A DNA stretch of 24,972 bases from a virus. The notes beneath the pieces are model-generated. The model worked only from the letters and a program-made list of their open reading frames with translations, was not told the origin of the DNA and searched no databases. Position 1 is the stretch's first letter. Each line of letters starts with the position of its first letter. Both the position numbers and the translations under genes were made by a program. Of this stretch, positions 13,537 to 21,700 are shown piece after piece. The stretch is from positions 1 through 24,972 of the IMG/VR virus record IMGVR_UViG_3300020174_000066, one strand, 5' to 3'.

Positions 13537-13565
13537 GGTCTACCTTCGGTCAGGATCGTGCTGCC

Positions 13566-13571
13566 ATTGTA
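13566..13571 (-). promoter_or_regulatory. Possible -10 hexamer (TACAAT) starting the tail operon
   Basis: On the minus strand TGGTACAAT is an extended -10 type sequence about 30 nt before the ATG at 13536 and just after the capsid terminator. No good -35 is found. It lacks the CATCTTGT part of the 16-bp element seen at two other sites. Confidence 0.35.
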
Positions 13572-13587
13572 CCACCCCCACAACGGC

Positions 13588-13614
13588 AAAAGCCCCCCGC
13601 CGAAGCAGGGGGCT
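13588..13614 (-). terminator. Intrinsic terminator after the major capsid gene
   Basis: The minus-strand RNA folds into a 10-bp stem with AGCCCCC pairing GGGGGCT, one G-U pair and a GC pair on each side of a UUCG loop closed by C-G. A short U-tract follows. It lies 20 bases after the capsid stop at 13635 and separates capsid from tail genes. The U-tract is short, so read-through is possible. Confidence 0.75.
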
Positions 13615-13634
13615 GATGCCTGAGGGAACTCGGA

Positions 13635-14585
13635 TCAGGCGTTCGCACCGATCGAGGACGACGACTCAATCCGGCGAAGCGAAGCCTCGCGGAACCGACC
13701 GTAGCCACCGAGCCAGTACCAACCGATCGGCTGGAAACGCTCCAACGTGTCGGTCACAGGGCCACGCACGATTGACGGGCTGGGGCCGTTGCCATCGGTG
13801 ATCGAGTGGGCCTTGGCGAGAGCCTGACGGCCCATGACCAGGGTGCCGTATGCGTCCACGTTGGATGCACCGCCATCAACGAACAGCGGGGCGCGAGGCG
13901 TCTCAATGAAACGGGTACCCTCAAACGCGCCGATCTCACCGTTGTAAATCATGTCGGTGTCAACGTACACATGCGGGTCGCGCCATGCGGCAGCACCAGT
14001 CTCCGAACGCAGGTCATAGCTAACATCTGGGTGGATGTAGCCCATGTACAAACCGTTGAACGTCGGGACGTTGTCGCCACGAAGTTGTGCGGTCACCTTA
14101 CGGAGGTCGTCAGCTGCAATGATGTCCTCGGCGGCGATGGTCACACGCGAAGTCGGGTCGGTTGCGCCGCCCGTCGCGTAGTTGACGTTGGTGCCTGCTT
14201 CAAGAACGGTACGAACCACGCTGTCAATCGAGATACCAGCGTTGTAACCAACGACGTTGGCGGCAACGGTATCGACATCGAGGAACGAGGTGCCACGCAG
14301 CTTGGCGGTGGTCAGCACCGCGTTGCCGTACTCAGCGAGGGTCACGCTGACCTGGCTGTCGCTCATGGCGACGGCGGTCACATCGCTCGTCTCGGTCAGA
14401 GCCGTAGTTGCGGCTGCGAGGTCGTTGAAAATGGTGAAAGTCACCGTGGAACCGGGCATCGACTGGTTGGTCGGCTGCACGTCGGCGACAGCGTCGAACA
14501 ACAGCTCTGAACGCAGCGCGAAGAACGCGATACGATCAAATGCCGCCTGATCGACGGAGAGGGATGAAGCCTGGGTATAGGCCAT
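13635..14585 (-). CDS. Major capsid protein (N4-gp56-like HK97 fold)
   Basis: The product is 316 residues. Landmarks are AFDRIAFFALRSELLFDAVADV (16-36), PGSTVTFTIFNDL, VSVTLAEYGNAVLTTAKLRGTSF, the N-T/G-Y-N-A-G helix start, GLYMGYIHPDVSYDLR, GAFEGTRFIETPRAPLF, and a C-terminal FQPIGWYWLGGYGRFREASLRRIESSS. These match my memory of the N4-gp56 family of major capsid proteins. The family builds the icosahedral shell on a scaffold, and a scaffold-like gene precedes it by 39 bases. GGAAGGA lies before the ATG. Upstream is a hairpin that includes the scaffold stop codon, and downstream a strong terminator, which together isolate its expression. There is no visible delta-domain or protease, so proteolytic maturation is unlikely. 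Confidence 0.85.
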   Translation of the reverse strand: MAYTQASSLSVDQAAFDRIAFFALRSELLFDAVADVQPTNQSMPGSTVTFTIFNDLAAATTALTETSDVTAVAMSDSQVSVTLAEYGNAVLTTAKLRGTSFLDVDTVAANVVGYNAGISIDSVVRTVLEAGTNVNYATGGATDPTSRVTIAAEDIIAADDLRKVTAQLRGDNVPTFNGLYMGYIHPDVSYDLRSETGAAAWRDPHVYVDTDMIYNGEIGAFEGTRFIETPRAPLFVDGGASNVDAYGTLVMGRQALAKAHSITDGNGPSPSIVRGPVTDTLERFQPIGWYWLGGYGRFREASLRRIESSSSIGANA

Positions 14586-14605
14586 GATGGAGTCCTTCCG
14601 GGTTG

Positions 14606-14628
14606 GTAGCCCCGGTTAGGGGGGCTAC
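14606..14628 (-). other. Hairpin between scaffold and capsid genes
   Basis: The minus strand reads GTAGCCCC, a 7-nt loop CCTAACC, then GGGGCTAC: a perfect 8-bp stem. It contains the stop codon of the scaffold gene (TAG) and ends about 6 bases before the capsid ribosome site. No T-run follows, so it is not a standard terminator. It may block ribosome read-through or protect or process the capsid mRNA. Confidence 0.7.
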
Positions 14629-15056
14629 TGTGCTTGGGCTTTTGCTTCGGCCAGCAACTGGTCAACCTCTGCCGTTGTTTTGGCTTGGCTGATTCGCGTC
14701 ACGAAATCGACTGGGGCTTCGCTTGACGAGTCTGCTGCTATCTGCGTGGAACGATCCCACGTTTGGGCTTCAGACTTGACCTGCTCGGCCTGTGCGTCTT
14801 TCACGATTTGCGCTTCGATCGCTGCTTCTCTGATCGCGTCTTCGGTGAGGTCGCCGTCGTAGCCCTTCATAAAGTACTTGGAGATCGGAAGGTTCGGATC
14901 TACTCCGGCCTTCACGAACGCCAGTTCGCGGGCTGCTGCGGATGCCTCGTCGGCTCGCGCTTTCAGTTCAGCGTTTTCGGCTTCTAGCTGCTTCATCCGG
15001 TCGCGTAGCGGATTGCGGCCTTCTTGCTCGTCATCGCGGTCGATGTCGCTGTCCAT
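14625..15056 (-). CDS. Capsid scaffold-like protein, 143 aa
   Basis: The product is 143 residues from the ATG at 15056. The first 20 residues are acidic (DSDIDRDDEQEG), then a coiled coil (RDRMKQLEAENAELKARADEASAAAREL, about residues 18-45), then AFVKAGVDPNLPISKYFMKGYDGDL, then a second helical, Glu/Ala-rich part. This profile plus the position directly before the capsid gene match scaffold proteins of actinophages, which guide shell assembly and then leave. AAGGAG is eight bases upstream of 15056, so I reject the upstream in-frame start at 15083. It begins a unit with its own promoter-like element and about 95 nt of leader. Confidence 0.75.
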   Translation of the reverse strand: MDSDIDRDDEQEGRNPLRDRMKQLEAENAELKARADEASAAARELAFVKAGVDPNLPISKYFMKGYDGDLTEDAIREAAIEAQIVKDAQAEQVKSEAQTWDRSTQIAADSSSEAPVDFVTRISQAKTTAEVDQLLAEAKAQAQ

Positions 15057-15156
15057 ATGTACACTCCTTCGCCCAACCGTCACCCGGAGGCAGATGACGG
15101 TGCTGCATATTTCTCCCGCTGTGCGGGGTTCCTGCCATATCTTGGCATCGTCAGAA

Positions 15157-15172
15157 ATTGTAGCACAAGATG
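15157..15172 (-). promoter_or_regulatory. Copy 1 of the shared CATCTTGT-NN-TACAAT element (scaffold-capsid promoter candidate)
   Basis: The minus strand reads CATCTTGTGCTACAAT, with TGC before TACAAT forming an extended -10. It starts 7 bases after the stop of the upstream virion gene. It leads into a roughly 95-nt untranslated leader containing a 5-bp GC hairpin (15115-15127). It matches the copy at 9414-9429 in 14 of 16 bases. A TTGCAA lies 12 nt upstream of the element but is too far for a standard -35. Confidence 0.6.
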
Positions 15173-15179
15173 TTGTGTG

Positions 15180-16031
15180 TTATTGCAACCCTGTGACTTG
15201 GCCGGATCGTCCGGTTGCGAACCCACCGCCACCTTCGAACTCTGCTTGCCGGCGTCGTTGGCGTTGACGGAGACGTTGCGCTGCTGCCGGATCTGTCCCG
15301 AACACCGCGCCGATCTGTTCTTCCTGTGTAAGACCGCCTGCTTCTCCGGTAGTCGGCTGGAACACTTCTTGCAACTGTTCGATCGCTGCGAAACCTGCTC
15401 GGGCTTGCTGACCGGAGATACCTTCGCGTTGCAGTTCTTCTGCTTGTTCTGCTGTGATGCCGAAACCTGCTTGGGCTTGTGCTTCTCCGGCGATGCGTGC
15501 GGCGGCGGCACGGCGGGTAAGGGTGGTGTACGCCTTGTCTGGGTCGAGGAAGTAGGCGGCGAGGTCGCGTTCTTCGACGCCGTACAGCCGGCGCATCGCT
15601 GCAACGGTTTCTGGGTTGGCTTGTGATACTGCCTGGTAGCCCTGTTCGATGCGTGTAGCGAGTTCGTCTGGGGATACGTCGTATGCAAGGAATTGGGATA
15701 CGTCTTCGGGGCTGTCGTAGAACCCTTCGGGCATGTCCATGTCGCGCATCACGTCGATCATCATGCGTTCAAGGTTCAGGTATTCGCCTTCCGGCAATGC
15801 CGACATGCCTTGCCGTAGACGTTCTTCGTTGGCGCGGAACCGTTGCTTGTAGAACTGGCCTGCTTGCCCGGTGTCCTGGCGCAGTCGGGCGAGGATGTTC
15901 TGGAACGCTGTGATGCCTTCATCGAACACCATTGTGCGGACGAATTCTGTGACGGGTTCAAGGCCGTAGTCACGAAGCGCGTTCTCGATGATGTCGTACG
16001 CCGACAATGTGGATGGGCCGGTGTCACTCAT
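15180..16031 (-). CDS. Virion-associated protein, 283 aa (internal or head protein)
   Basis: The product is 283 residues and mostly helical. It begins AYDIIENALRDYGLEPVTEFV, then QFYKQRFRANEERLRQGMSALPEGEYLNLERMMIDV, then MPEGFYDSPEDVSQFLAYDVSPDELATRIEQGY, then AYFLDPDKAYTTLTRRAAAARI, with a Gln/Glu/Ala-rich tail and a basic-then-Gly C-terminus (RQRQRRRQAEFEGGGGFATG). I recall this layout from uncultured actinophages in the same place between portal and scaffold. It is likely an internal virion or DNA-ejection component, by position. The start overlaps the previous stop by one base (TGATG). No enzyme motif or membrane span is seen. Confidence 0.65.
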   Translation of the reverse strand: MSDTGPSTLSAYDIIENALRDYGLEPVTEFVRTMVFDEGITAFQNILARLRQDTGQAGQFYKQRFRANEERLRQGMSALPEGEYLNLERMMIDVMRDMDMPEGFYDSPEDVSQFLAYDVSPDELATRIEQGYQAVSQANPETVAAMRRLYGVEERDLAAYFLDPDKAYTTLTRRAAAARIAGEAQAQAGFGITAEQAEELQREGISGQQARAGFAAIEQLQEVFQPTTGEAGGLTQEEQIGAVFGTDPAAAQRLRQRQRRRQAEFEGGGGFATGRSGQVTGLQ

Positions 16032-17986
16032 CAGACTCTCCCGAACAGGTTAGCAATTTCGTCGGCAACCGAGTAGGCGCTTGATTGTGCTTGCTGGGTG
16101 AACTCGTAGCCGAACTGTCGGTTAGTGCGGAGTTCTTGTTCCCATTCGCGTGCGCTCATCATCGACTGCTCACCCTTGTCGTTTGTTTTTGTGACCGCAG
16201 CCAAATATTTGCTGTCCATGAAATCGATCTGATCTGGCTCGAGTTCGAGGATAGCTGCGGCTTTTGACCTGTACGGTGCGACGATGTCTGTGAATGTGCT
16301 GCCGGCGTCGATCTGGTTAGATATAGCTGGGTACAGCACTTTCGCGTACTCGCGCATCTTGCCTTCAAACGACACGTTTGATTCTTCACCGACAGCGAAC
16401 TTGTTGACGTAACTGTTGATTTCGGTGTCGCTAAGACTGATCCCGTACGATGCTGCCATTTCTCGAATGTCCTGGCCGATTTTTCCGGCGCGCAATTGCG
16501 ACAGACCGGCGGTGCTTTTGACCGCTTCGGAGGTGACGGCTGTTGAGTAGGTTTGGTAGTTCCAGCCGCCTCGAAGGCTGTCGCGTGCGATTTGTGACGC
16601 TGTTTGTTCGGCGAGGGTGACACCTTGGGTGCGTGCGATTTGTTGTAGTTCTGCTGCGCGGTTGTCAATTTTTGTTTGGACGGTTGCCGGGTCGGTGGCT
16701 TCTTCCATGTCGAACTGGCGTGCCGATTGGGTGGTGGTTTTCCACCAGTCGGTTTGTTCGAGTGCGGCACGGAACTTGTCGTCCGACCAGTCGTTCATTG
16801 TGGCGTCGAGAAGAATTTGTTTCAGCTCTGGGTTGTATTTGAAGATTGCCCAGTATGCGCCGTATTGTTCTTCCGCTGCTTTTTCCCAGTCTTCTGGGAG
16901 CATCACATCTTCAGCGGGAGGGACAACGCCCCCAGCTACTCCACCTAGCCCGCCGCTAGGGGCACCATCGCCGCCAGCAGGCACGCCTCCCATGCCCGTT
17001 GCGACACCAGAAACACCCACACCTGCGCTGTACAAAGCAGAAACTTCTTCGCGGGTCATCAGCCCTAGATCGATAGCGTCTTGGGCAGTCATCCGCTCGA
17101 CGGTGCTTGTCTGCGGGTTATACACCGACACCATCGTTTCTGACGGCGGTGCCGCAGCAGGAGCGGCAGGTTCGCCAGCAGCAGGTTCTTGTGTTACAAC
17201 TCTTGACAGCCCTTGTTCGCGTGCCTCTCTAGGTGCCAGATAGACAGCACGCCCCAGATCGGGGTCGTAATACGCAACCCGCGTTTCCGACAAAGTTTCC
17301 ACAACCCCAGCCAACTGCTGTTCTTCTTGGGCAACTGAGGTTCGTACAGGCCCAGCCATGTCTCGCGCAGCTTGCATGAAAGCAATTTCCCGATTGGGCA
17401 TGTTGCTGGGATAAACAGAGAATTTTGCTAACGCTTGCAGATCGGGATTAGACGGGTTGGCTAAAGCTTCTGCGGCTCGTTTGCGATCGGCGACAGAAAG
17501 ACCGCTTTCACGACCGCCATACCATTTACGAAATTCCTCACCCATCAAATCGATGATCGCGTCTACTACCGGGCTGCGTTCTGCTTCCCCGCCACCAGGC
17601 AGACGCCCAGCAGCCGGCTCACCGGGTACTGGAGGAACATCAGATGGGTAGTTGTAATCGTCACCTAAAGGTTTCGTAGTAACAAAATCGCTCCCAAGAT
17701 TTGAAATACGATCCCACACGCTTTTGATTTCACGATCGCGAACACCTAAAGCGACACCGACGTTGTACAAAGCGTTTTCTTCTGTTTCGGTGCCTTGACC
17801 CGCGTCGCGGAGATAAGGAGTAAGAGCCAGCATCTGACCAGACGAAGGGTTTGCACGGACAGCGTCGAGCAACCGGCGTTCTTCAAACGTCAGGCGTGCG
17901 CCGCCAGTACCGTCGCGGAAATACCGGCGGTACTTGATGTCAAGGGCATCAGCGATTCTGTCAATAACGGTTGGGTCTGCTGCCAT
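16031..17986 (-). CDS. Large virion-associated protein, 651 aa (internal or ejection-type)
   Basis: The product is 651 residues. The N-terminal part is helical (VIDRIADALDIKYRRYFRDG). The middle is a long Pro/Gly/Ala-rich linker with VPAGGDGAPSGGLGGVAGG-type sequence. The C-terminal half is helical, with W-rich features (DWEKAAEEQYGAYWAIF, DWWKTT), ASYGISLSDTEINSYV, YPAISNQIDAGSTFTDIVAPYRS and a conserved last segment (MSAREWEQELR..RQFGYE). The C-terminal pattern is one I recall from aquatic phages, sometimes beside a lysin-like domain, but no transglycosylase motif is present here. It is likely an internal head protein injected with DNA; inferred from place and composition. Both ends overlap neighbours by 1 nt. 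Confidence 0.65.
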   Translation of the reverse strand: MAADPTVIDRIADALDIKYRRYFRDGTGGARLTFEERRLLDAVRANPSSGQMLALTPYLRDAGQGTETEENALYNVGVALGVRDREIKSVWDRISNLGSDFVTTKPLGDDYNYPSDVPPVPGEPAAGRLPGGGEAERSPVVDAIIDLMGEEFRKWYGGRESGLSVADRKRAAEALANPSNPDLQALAKFSVYPSNMPNREIAFMQAARDMAGPVRTSVAQEEQQLAGVVETLSETRVAYYDPDLGRAVYLAPREAREQGLSRVVTQEPAAGEPAAPAAAPPSETMVSVYNPQTSTVERMTAQDAIDLGLMTREEVSALYSAGVGVSGVATGMGGVPAGGDGAPSGGLGGVAGGVVPPAEDVMLPEDWEKAAEEQYGAYWAIFKYNPELKQILLDATMNDWSDDKFRAALEQTDWWKTTTQSARQFDMEEATDPATVQTKIDNRAAELQQIARTQGVTLAEQTASQIARDSLRGGWNYQTYSTAVTSEAVKSTAGLSQLRAGKIGQDIREMAASYGISLSDTEINSYVNKFAVGEESNVSFEGKMREYAKVLYPAISNQIDAGSTFTDIVAPYRSKAAAILELEPDQIDFMDSKYLAAVTKTNDKGEQSMMSAREWEQELRTNRQFGYEFTQQAQSSAYSVADEIANLFGRV

Positions 17987-18753
17987 CAGAATCTGCCTCC
18001 GAGTAGGCCCATGAAGGTGTCCATCTTGCCGAGGAACTTGTAGCCCTGCGCCTCAGTAGGTGCAGCCTGCATCGCATACTGCTCAGCAGCAGTCTGCAAC
18101 GACGTAGCCTGCTCGGCCACACCGGCCCCAGCCTGTTGCGCGGCAACCTGCGACGACTGATACGACTCAACAAACTTGTTGACCTCATCCTCCGTGAACC
18201 GGCGACCCAACGTGCGTTTCGCCATTTCATGTGCGACCGAACGGATATCCGCTGCCGAAGTGACACGGTAACGCGGGGCAGCAGGCTGCTTGTCTGGTGC
18301 GCGACGATCCAACTGGCGCAACATGTAGTTGAAATCGCGCCCCTCGACGTTCGCTTGCAACATGATGTTCGCCAACGCTGACTGCACCTGCGGGATCGTG
18401 TTCACCGAATAACCCTTACGGTCTAGAACGTCAACGATCTGTGACAACTCGTCCGGTGGAAGCCCGTAATACATTTGGATTGGGTCGTTATCAAGGTCGT
18501 AGTACGACGGGTCGCCGTTCTCATCGAAACGGATGAACTGGCCGCGTTCGTTGACGTTGCCGTGGCCGTCGTACTGTTCCCATGAACCATCACGGAAGAT
18601 TTCGCGTGGGGGTGGGGTGTACGGCCATTTAGGGCTATCCAACTGTTGAGTAGCGAGAGCCTGTAGTTGATCTGGGGTAAGGCCGAAACGGGAAACTTCG
18701 CCGTTGTCCATCGGCACGGACTGTTCGCCGCCGGTATCCATTGTGTCACTCAT
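17986..18753 (-). CDS. Virion-associated protein, 255 aa
   Basis: The product is 255 residues. The first part is Pro/Gln-rich with a short acidic loop (RFDENGDPSYYDLDNDP). A helical middle follows (PDELSQIVDVLDRKGYSVN), then VTSAADIRSVAHEMAKRTLGRRFTEDEVNKFVESYQ, and a Gln/Ala-rich coiled-coil tail ending FLGKMDTFMGLLGGRF. The DIR...A...LGRRFTEDEV motif recurs in portal-adjacent proteins of related phages. It is probably part of the internal virion set with its two downstream partners. The ATG at 18753 overlaps the stop of the 1653-aa gene by 4 nt (ATGA), and its own stop overlaps the next start. No motif gives an activity. Confidence 0.65.
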   Translation of the reverse strand: MSDTMDTGGEQSVPMDNGEVSRFGLTPDQLQALATQQLDSPKWPYTPPPREIFRDGSWEQYDGHGNVNERGQFIRFDENGDPSYYDLDNDPIQMYYGLPPDELSQIVDVLDRKGYSVNTIPQVQSALANIMLQANVEGRDFNYMLRQLDRRAPDKQPAAPRYRVTSAADIRSVAHEMAKRTLGRRFTEDEVNKFVESYQSSQVAAQQAGAGVAEQATSLQTAAEQYAMQAAPTEAQGYKFLGKMDTFMGLLGGRF

Positions 18754-21700
18754 ATGTCAACCTCGTCAAACAGAACGCGCGACCAGACACGTTCAAACTC
18801 TGGGGTTTCATTTGTAAGCCGGTCGCCAACTGCACGCAACCATTGTCGCAGATCGGCGTTGTCTTTGCGTCCAAGAATGCCGAATCCGGCGGTACGCAAC
18901 CAATTCTTGTAATCCGCTTCGGATTGACCGGCGGCACGCTGACCGACCATAGTGTTGCCGTCACGCGCCAACGCAACTTCCAACATTTGGTCGCGGTACA
19001 CGCTGTACTTAGCGATCGACTGGGCGATCTCGTTATCGGCCAAACTGACGTTATCTGCCGCGGTCAAGATTTGGTCAAGAATTTGTTGACGTTCGTTGAT
19101 GTTCAACGGCTGCGTTTTGAAACCAGGGAGTTCGGCCTCGAGCTGGTCACGGTACTCACGCAAAGTTTCTTTAGCGACATCTGACGGGTCGGTGCCGGCC
19201 TGCCGGACAGCGTGCATGTACAACGCTTTGCCGACAACTGCTTCAGCGTCCGCTTGAATTTCTTGGGTGTCGCTGATCCGTTCACGATCTTTCTCGCGGA
19301 TCTGACGCAAATAGGTTTGCAGCTCGAACTCGCCGCCGATCGGGGCGAAGTAGCCGTACACGTCGGGGAACTTTTCGCGTACGTCACCGTTGCGTCGTTC
19401 CCAGTCGCCGAACAGATCAGTCGCTTGCAAACCCTGCACGTTGGATTGGGACAGACCGGGGAGAAACATCATCGTGTCGTCGCCGAATGCGGCAAGGAAG
19501 TTGACAACAGCGTTCTCGTAATCTTCGTCCTGCATGGTGCGGAACGCTGACGCGAGCAGCGACGCTGGGATGTTGCCCTCAACCATTTCTGTTACGTCGT
19601 TGACGGTGACCTCGCCCTCAAATTTTGTGGGCACGATCAGTTCTGGTTCCGGTCGGACAGGGCCGACGAATTGGCCGATGCCGCGCAACACCAGCAAGGT
19701 GCGCGCAACGTCGCGTGACCGTTGACGAAGTTCTTCCATCTGGTCTGGGCTGGTGTTGTCGTACTGGCCTGTTGCGTACATTGATCGGAAAGCGTCAACG
19801 TACAACGATGCGAACAATCGATCTGAGTCGGGGTCTGCGGTGATTGCCTGCGAAATTTTTTCTGCCCACGACGGCACGATTGATTCAAGCGGGTTTTCGT
19901 ATGCGCCGAACGGTGCGATAATTTGCAGCACCTCATCGAACCGTGGTTTGTCACCAAGCAGTCGTTGAGCGGACATTTGGACAGCAGGCCCAAAACCGGG
20001 CAGCACCTGGAAAGATTGTGACAGCGATTGGGCTGGGGCGACGAACGACATGCCGACATCGCCAAGACGTTCCTCAACAACACCTTTTCCGGCGTACCCA
20101 AGTCCTCCACCAGCGATCGCGCCAGCAGCGAACGTCATTGGGCCGCTGCGTCCGCGACCGAACAAAGTTTCAAAACCGATACCGCCGCCAACCGCACCGA
20201 TCAACGGAATCATGTCTGTTGAGAACGGATAGTTGAACACCATTTCCCCGGTCACCGGGTCTTTGTACATGAAACCTTTACCGTCGCCGTCAGGATCCAT
20301 GTCGCGGAACCCTTGCGCGGTGACCGACATGTTCTTCAACCGATTCGGCTTAGTCAACACTTCTTTACGGTAGAAGCGGAGAGCTTCGCCCCATGCTGGG
20401 CCGAACGGCACAACGATCCGCATGATGTCCGTAAAGTTGTTGACTTCTGAAGCGTTGTAGAACACGCGCTTGGTTTCTTCCATAGCGAACGCTTTGCCGA
20501 TGAATGACAACTGGTCGCGTGACAGGCCGCGTGCTTCCTCGAGGACACGTTCGTACTGTTTCGGTGTCAACGATTTGCCGTCAACAATATATTTGCCGTC
20601 CGCTCCGGGTTGTAGTTTGCTGAGACGGACGTACCGAGGGTTTGTCGGTTGGATGTACTGCCCGTTCTGGGCACGTTTGATCGTGTCCCACAACTCCGGC
20701 GACCCGACATATCGTGCAGCCCATTCGTCATCAACGATGCGGTACACCTTCTTGCCGTCTGGGCCTTTAGTGACACGGATGCGGCCACCGACCTTGCCCA
20801 TGTCCTTGTCGGCTTTGGCGATGAGGCGGTCACGTTGTTTCGCTGAGATCAGTTTCCCGTCCCACTCGTACTTGCCGCCCTGTGTCGGCGACAGGCTACG
20901 AAGAAGACGTAGCTGTTCTTGTGCCTGTTCAAACGCGCCTTCAGCAATGCTGTTGTACGCGGCACGCAACGCTTCCGGTGTGACCTCGCCGGCCTGCACA
21001 AGATCGTTGACTTTCTTGTAGTAATACTGGCGAAATACCGGGGAACGGTTGAGGAACGCTTCCTTACGTCCGAACACGGACGAGAAGAAGTGGTTCATCG
21101 TGTTGTTCCACCAGTCGAACTTTGATCGGCCACCGATCATCTGTTTGTCGAGCGGCTGATCGATTTTGACGAACTCAGGCAAAGCGTTATCTGTGTTGCG
21201 TGTAGCGACGTTCAGTTCGTTGATTTCGTCAAGAAATTCTTTGGCGAACTCCATGTTTTCCATCGCGTCGTCTGCGGTCGCGCCTGCGTTGACACCTTTG
21301 AACGCCCGGTTGCGTGCCGCATCGCTACCGATCACATCGAGCAGCTGCTGGTTTTTGCCGGTCTTCACATCGACACGGCGCAGCAAAGACTCAGCGAACT
21401 TCTGCAAGTTGTGATCGATGAATTCGCCGTCAGCGGTTTTGAACGACACGGTGCCGGTGAACTTGCGGCCATTCTTGTCGGTCAACGCACGGTTTGTCCA
21501 ACGGCTTTGCAAACGCCGCAAATATTCTTCACCGTCAGCAGATTTGAGGAAGTCAACTACCGCTTGGACGCCGAGGTCGTCTGCCCCGGCGAGACGTGCT
21601 TGAACCATGCGTCGTGCTGCTTCGTCGCCAGCCAGCAAACGTAGTTCAACAGCGACACCGCGCGCATAGTCAGTTTCTGACTCAACATTCTTTACTACCC

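Noticed and set aside
13806-14510. Plus-strand frame of 234 codons
   Set aside because: It is antisense to the well-recognised capsid gene and is a by-product of its codon bias.
15115-15127. Hairpin CCCGC-TGT-GCGGG as a terminator
   Set aside because: Only a 5-bp stem with no T-run on either strand; it lies in the leader of the scaffold unit.
17762-17771. TTGTACAA palindrome resembling the shared element
   Set aside because: It is inside the 651-aa gene (ALYNVG) and lacks the CATC and AT flanks.
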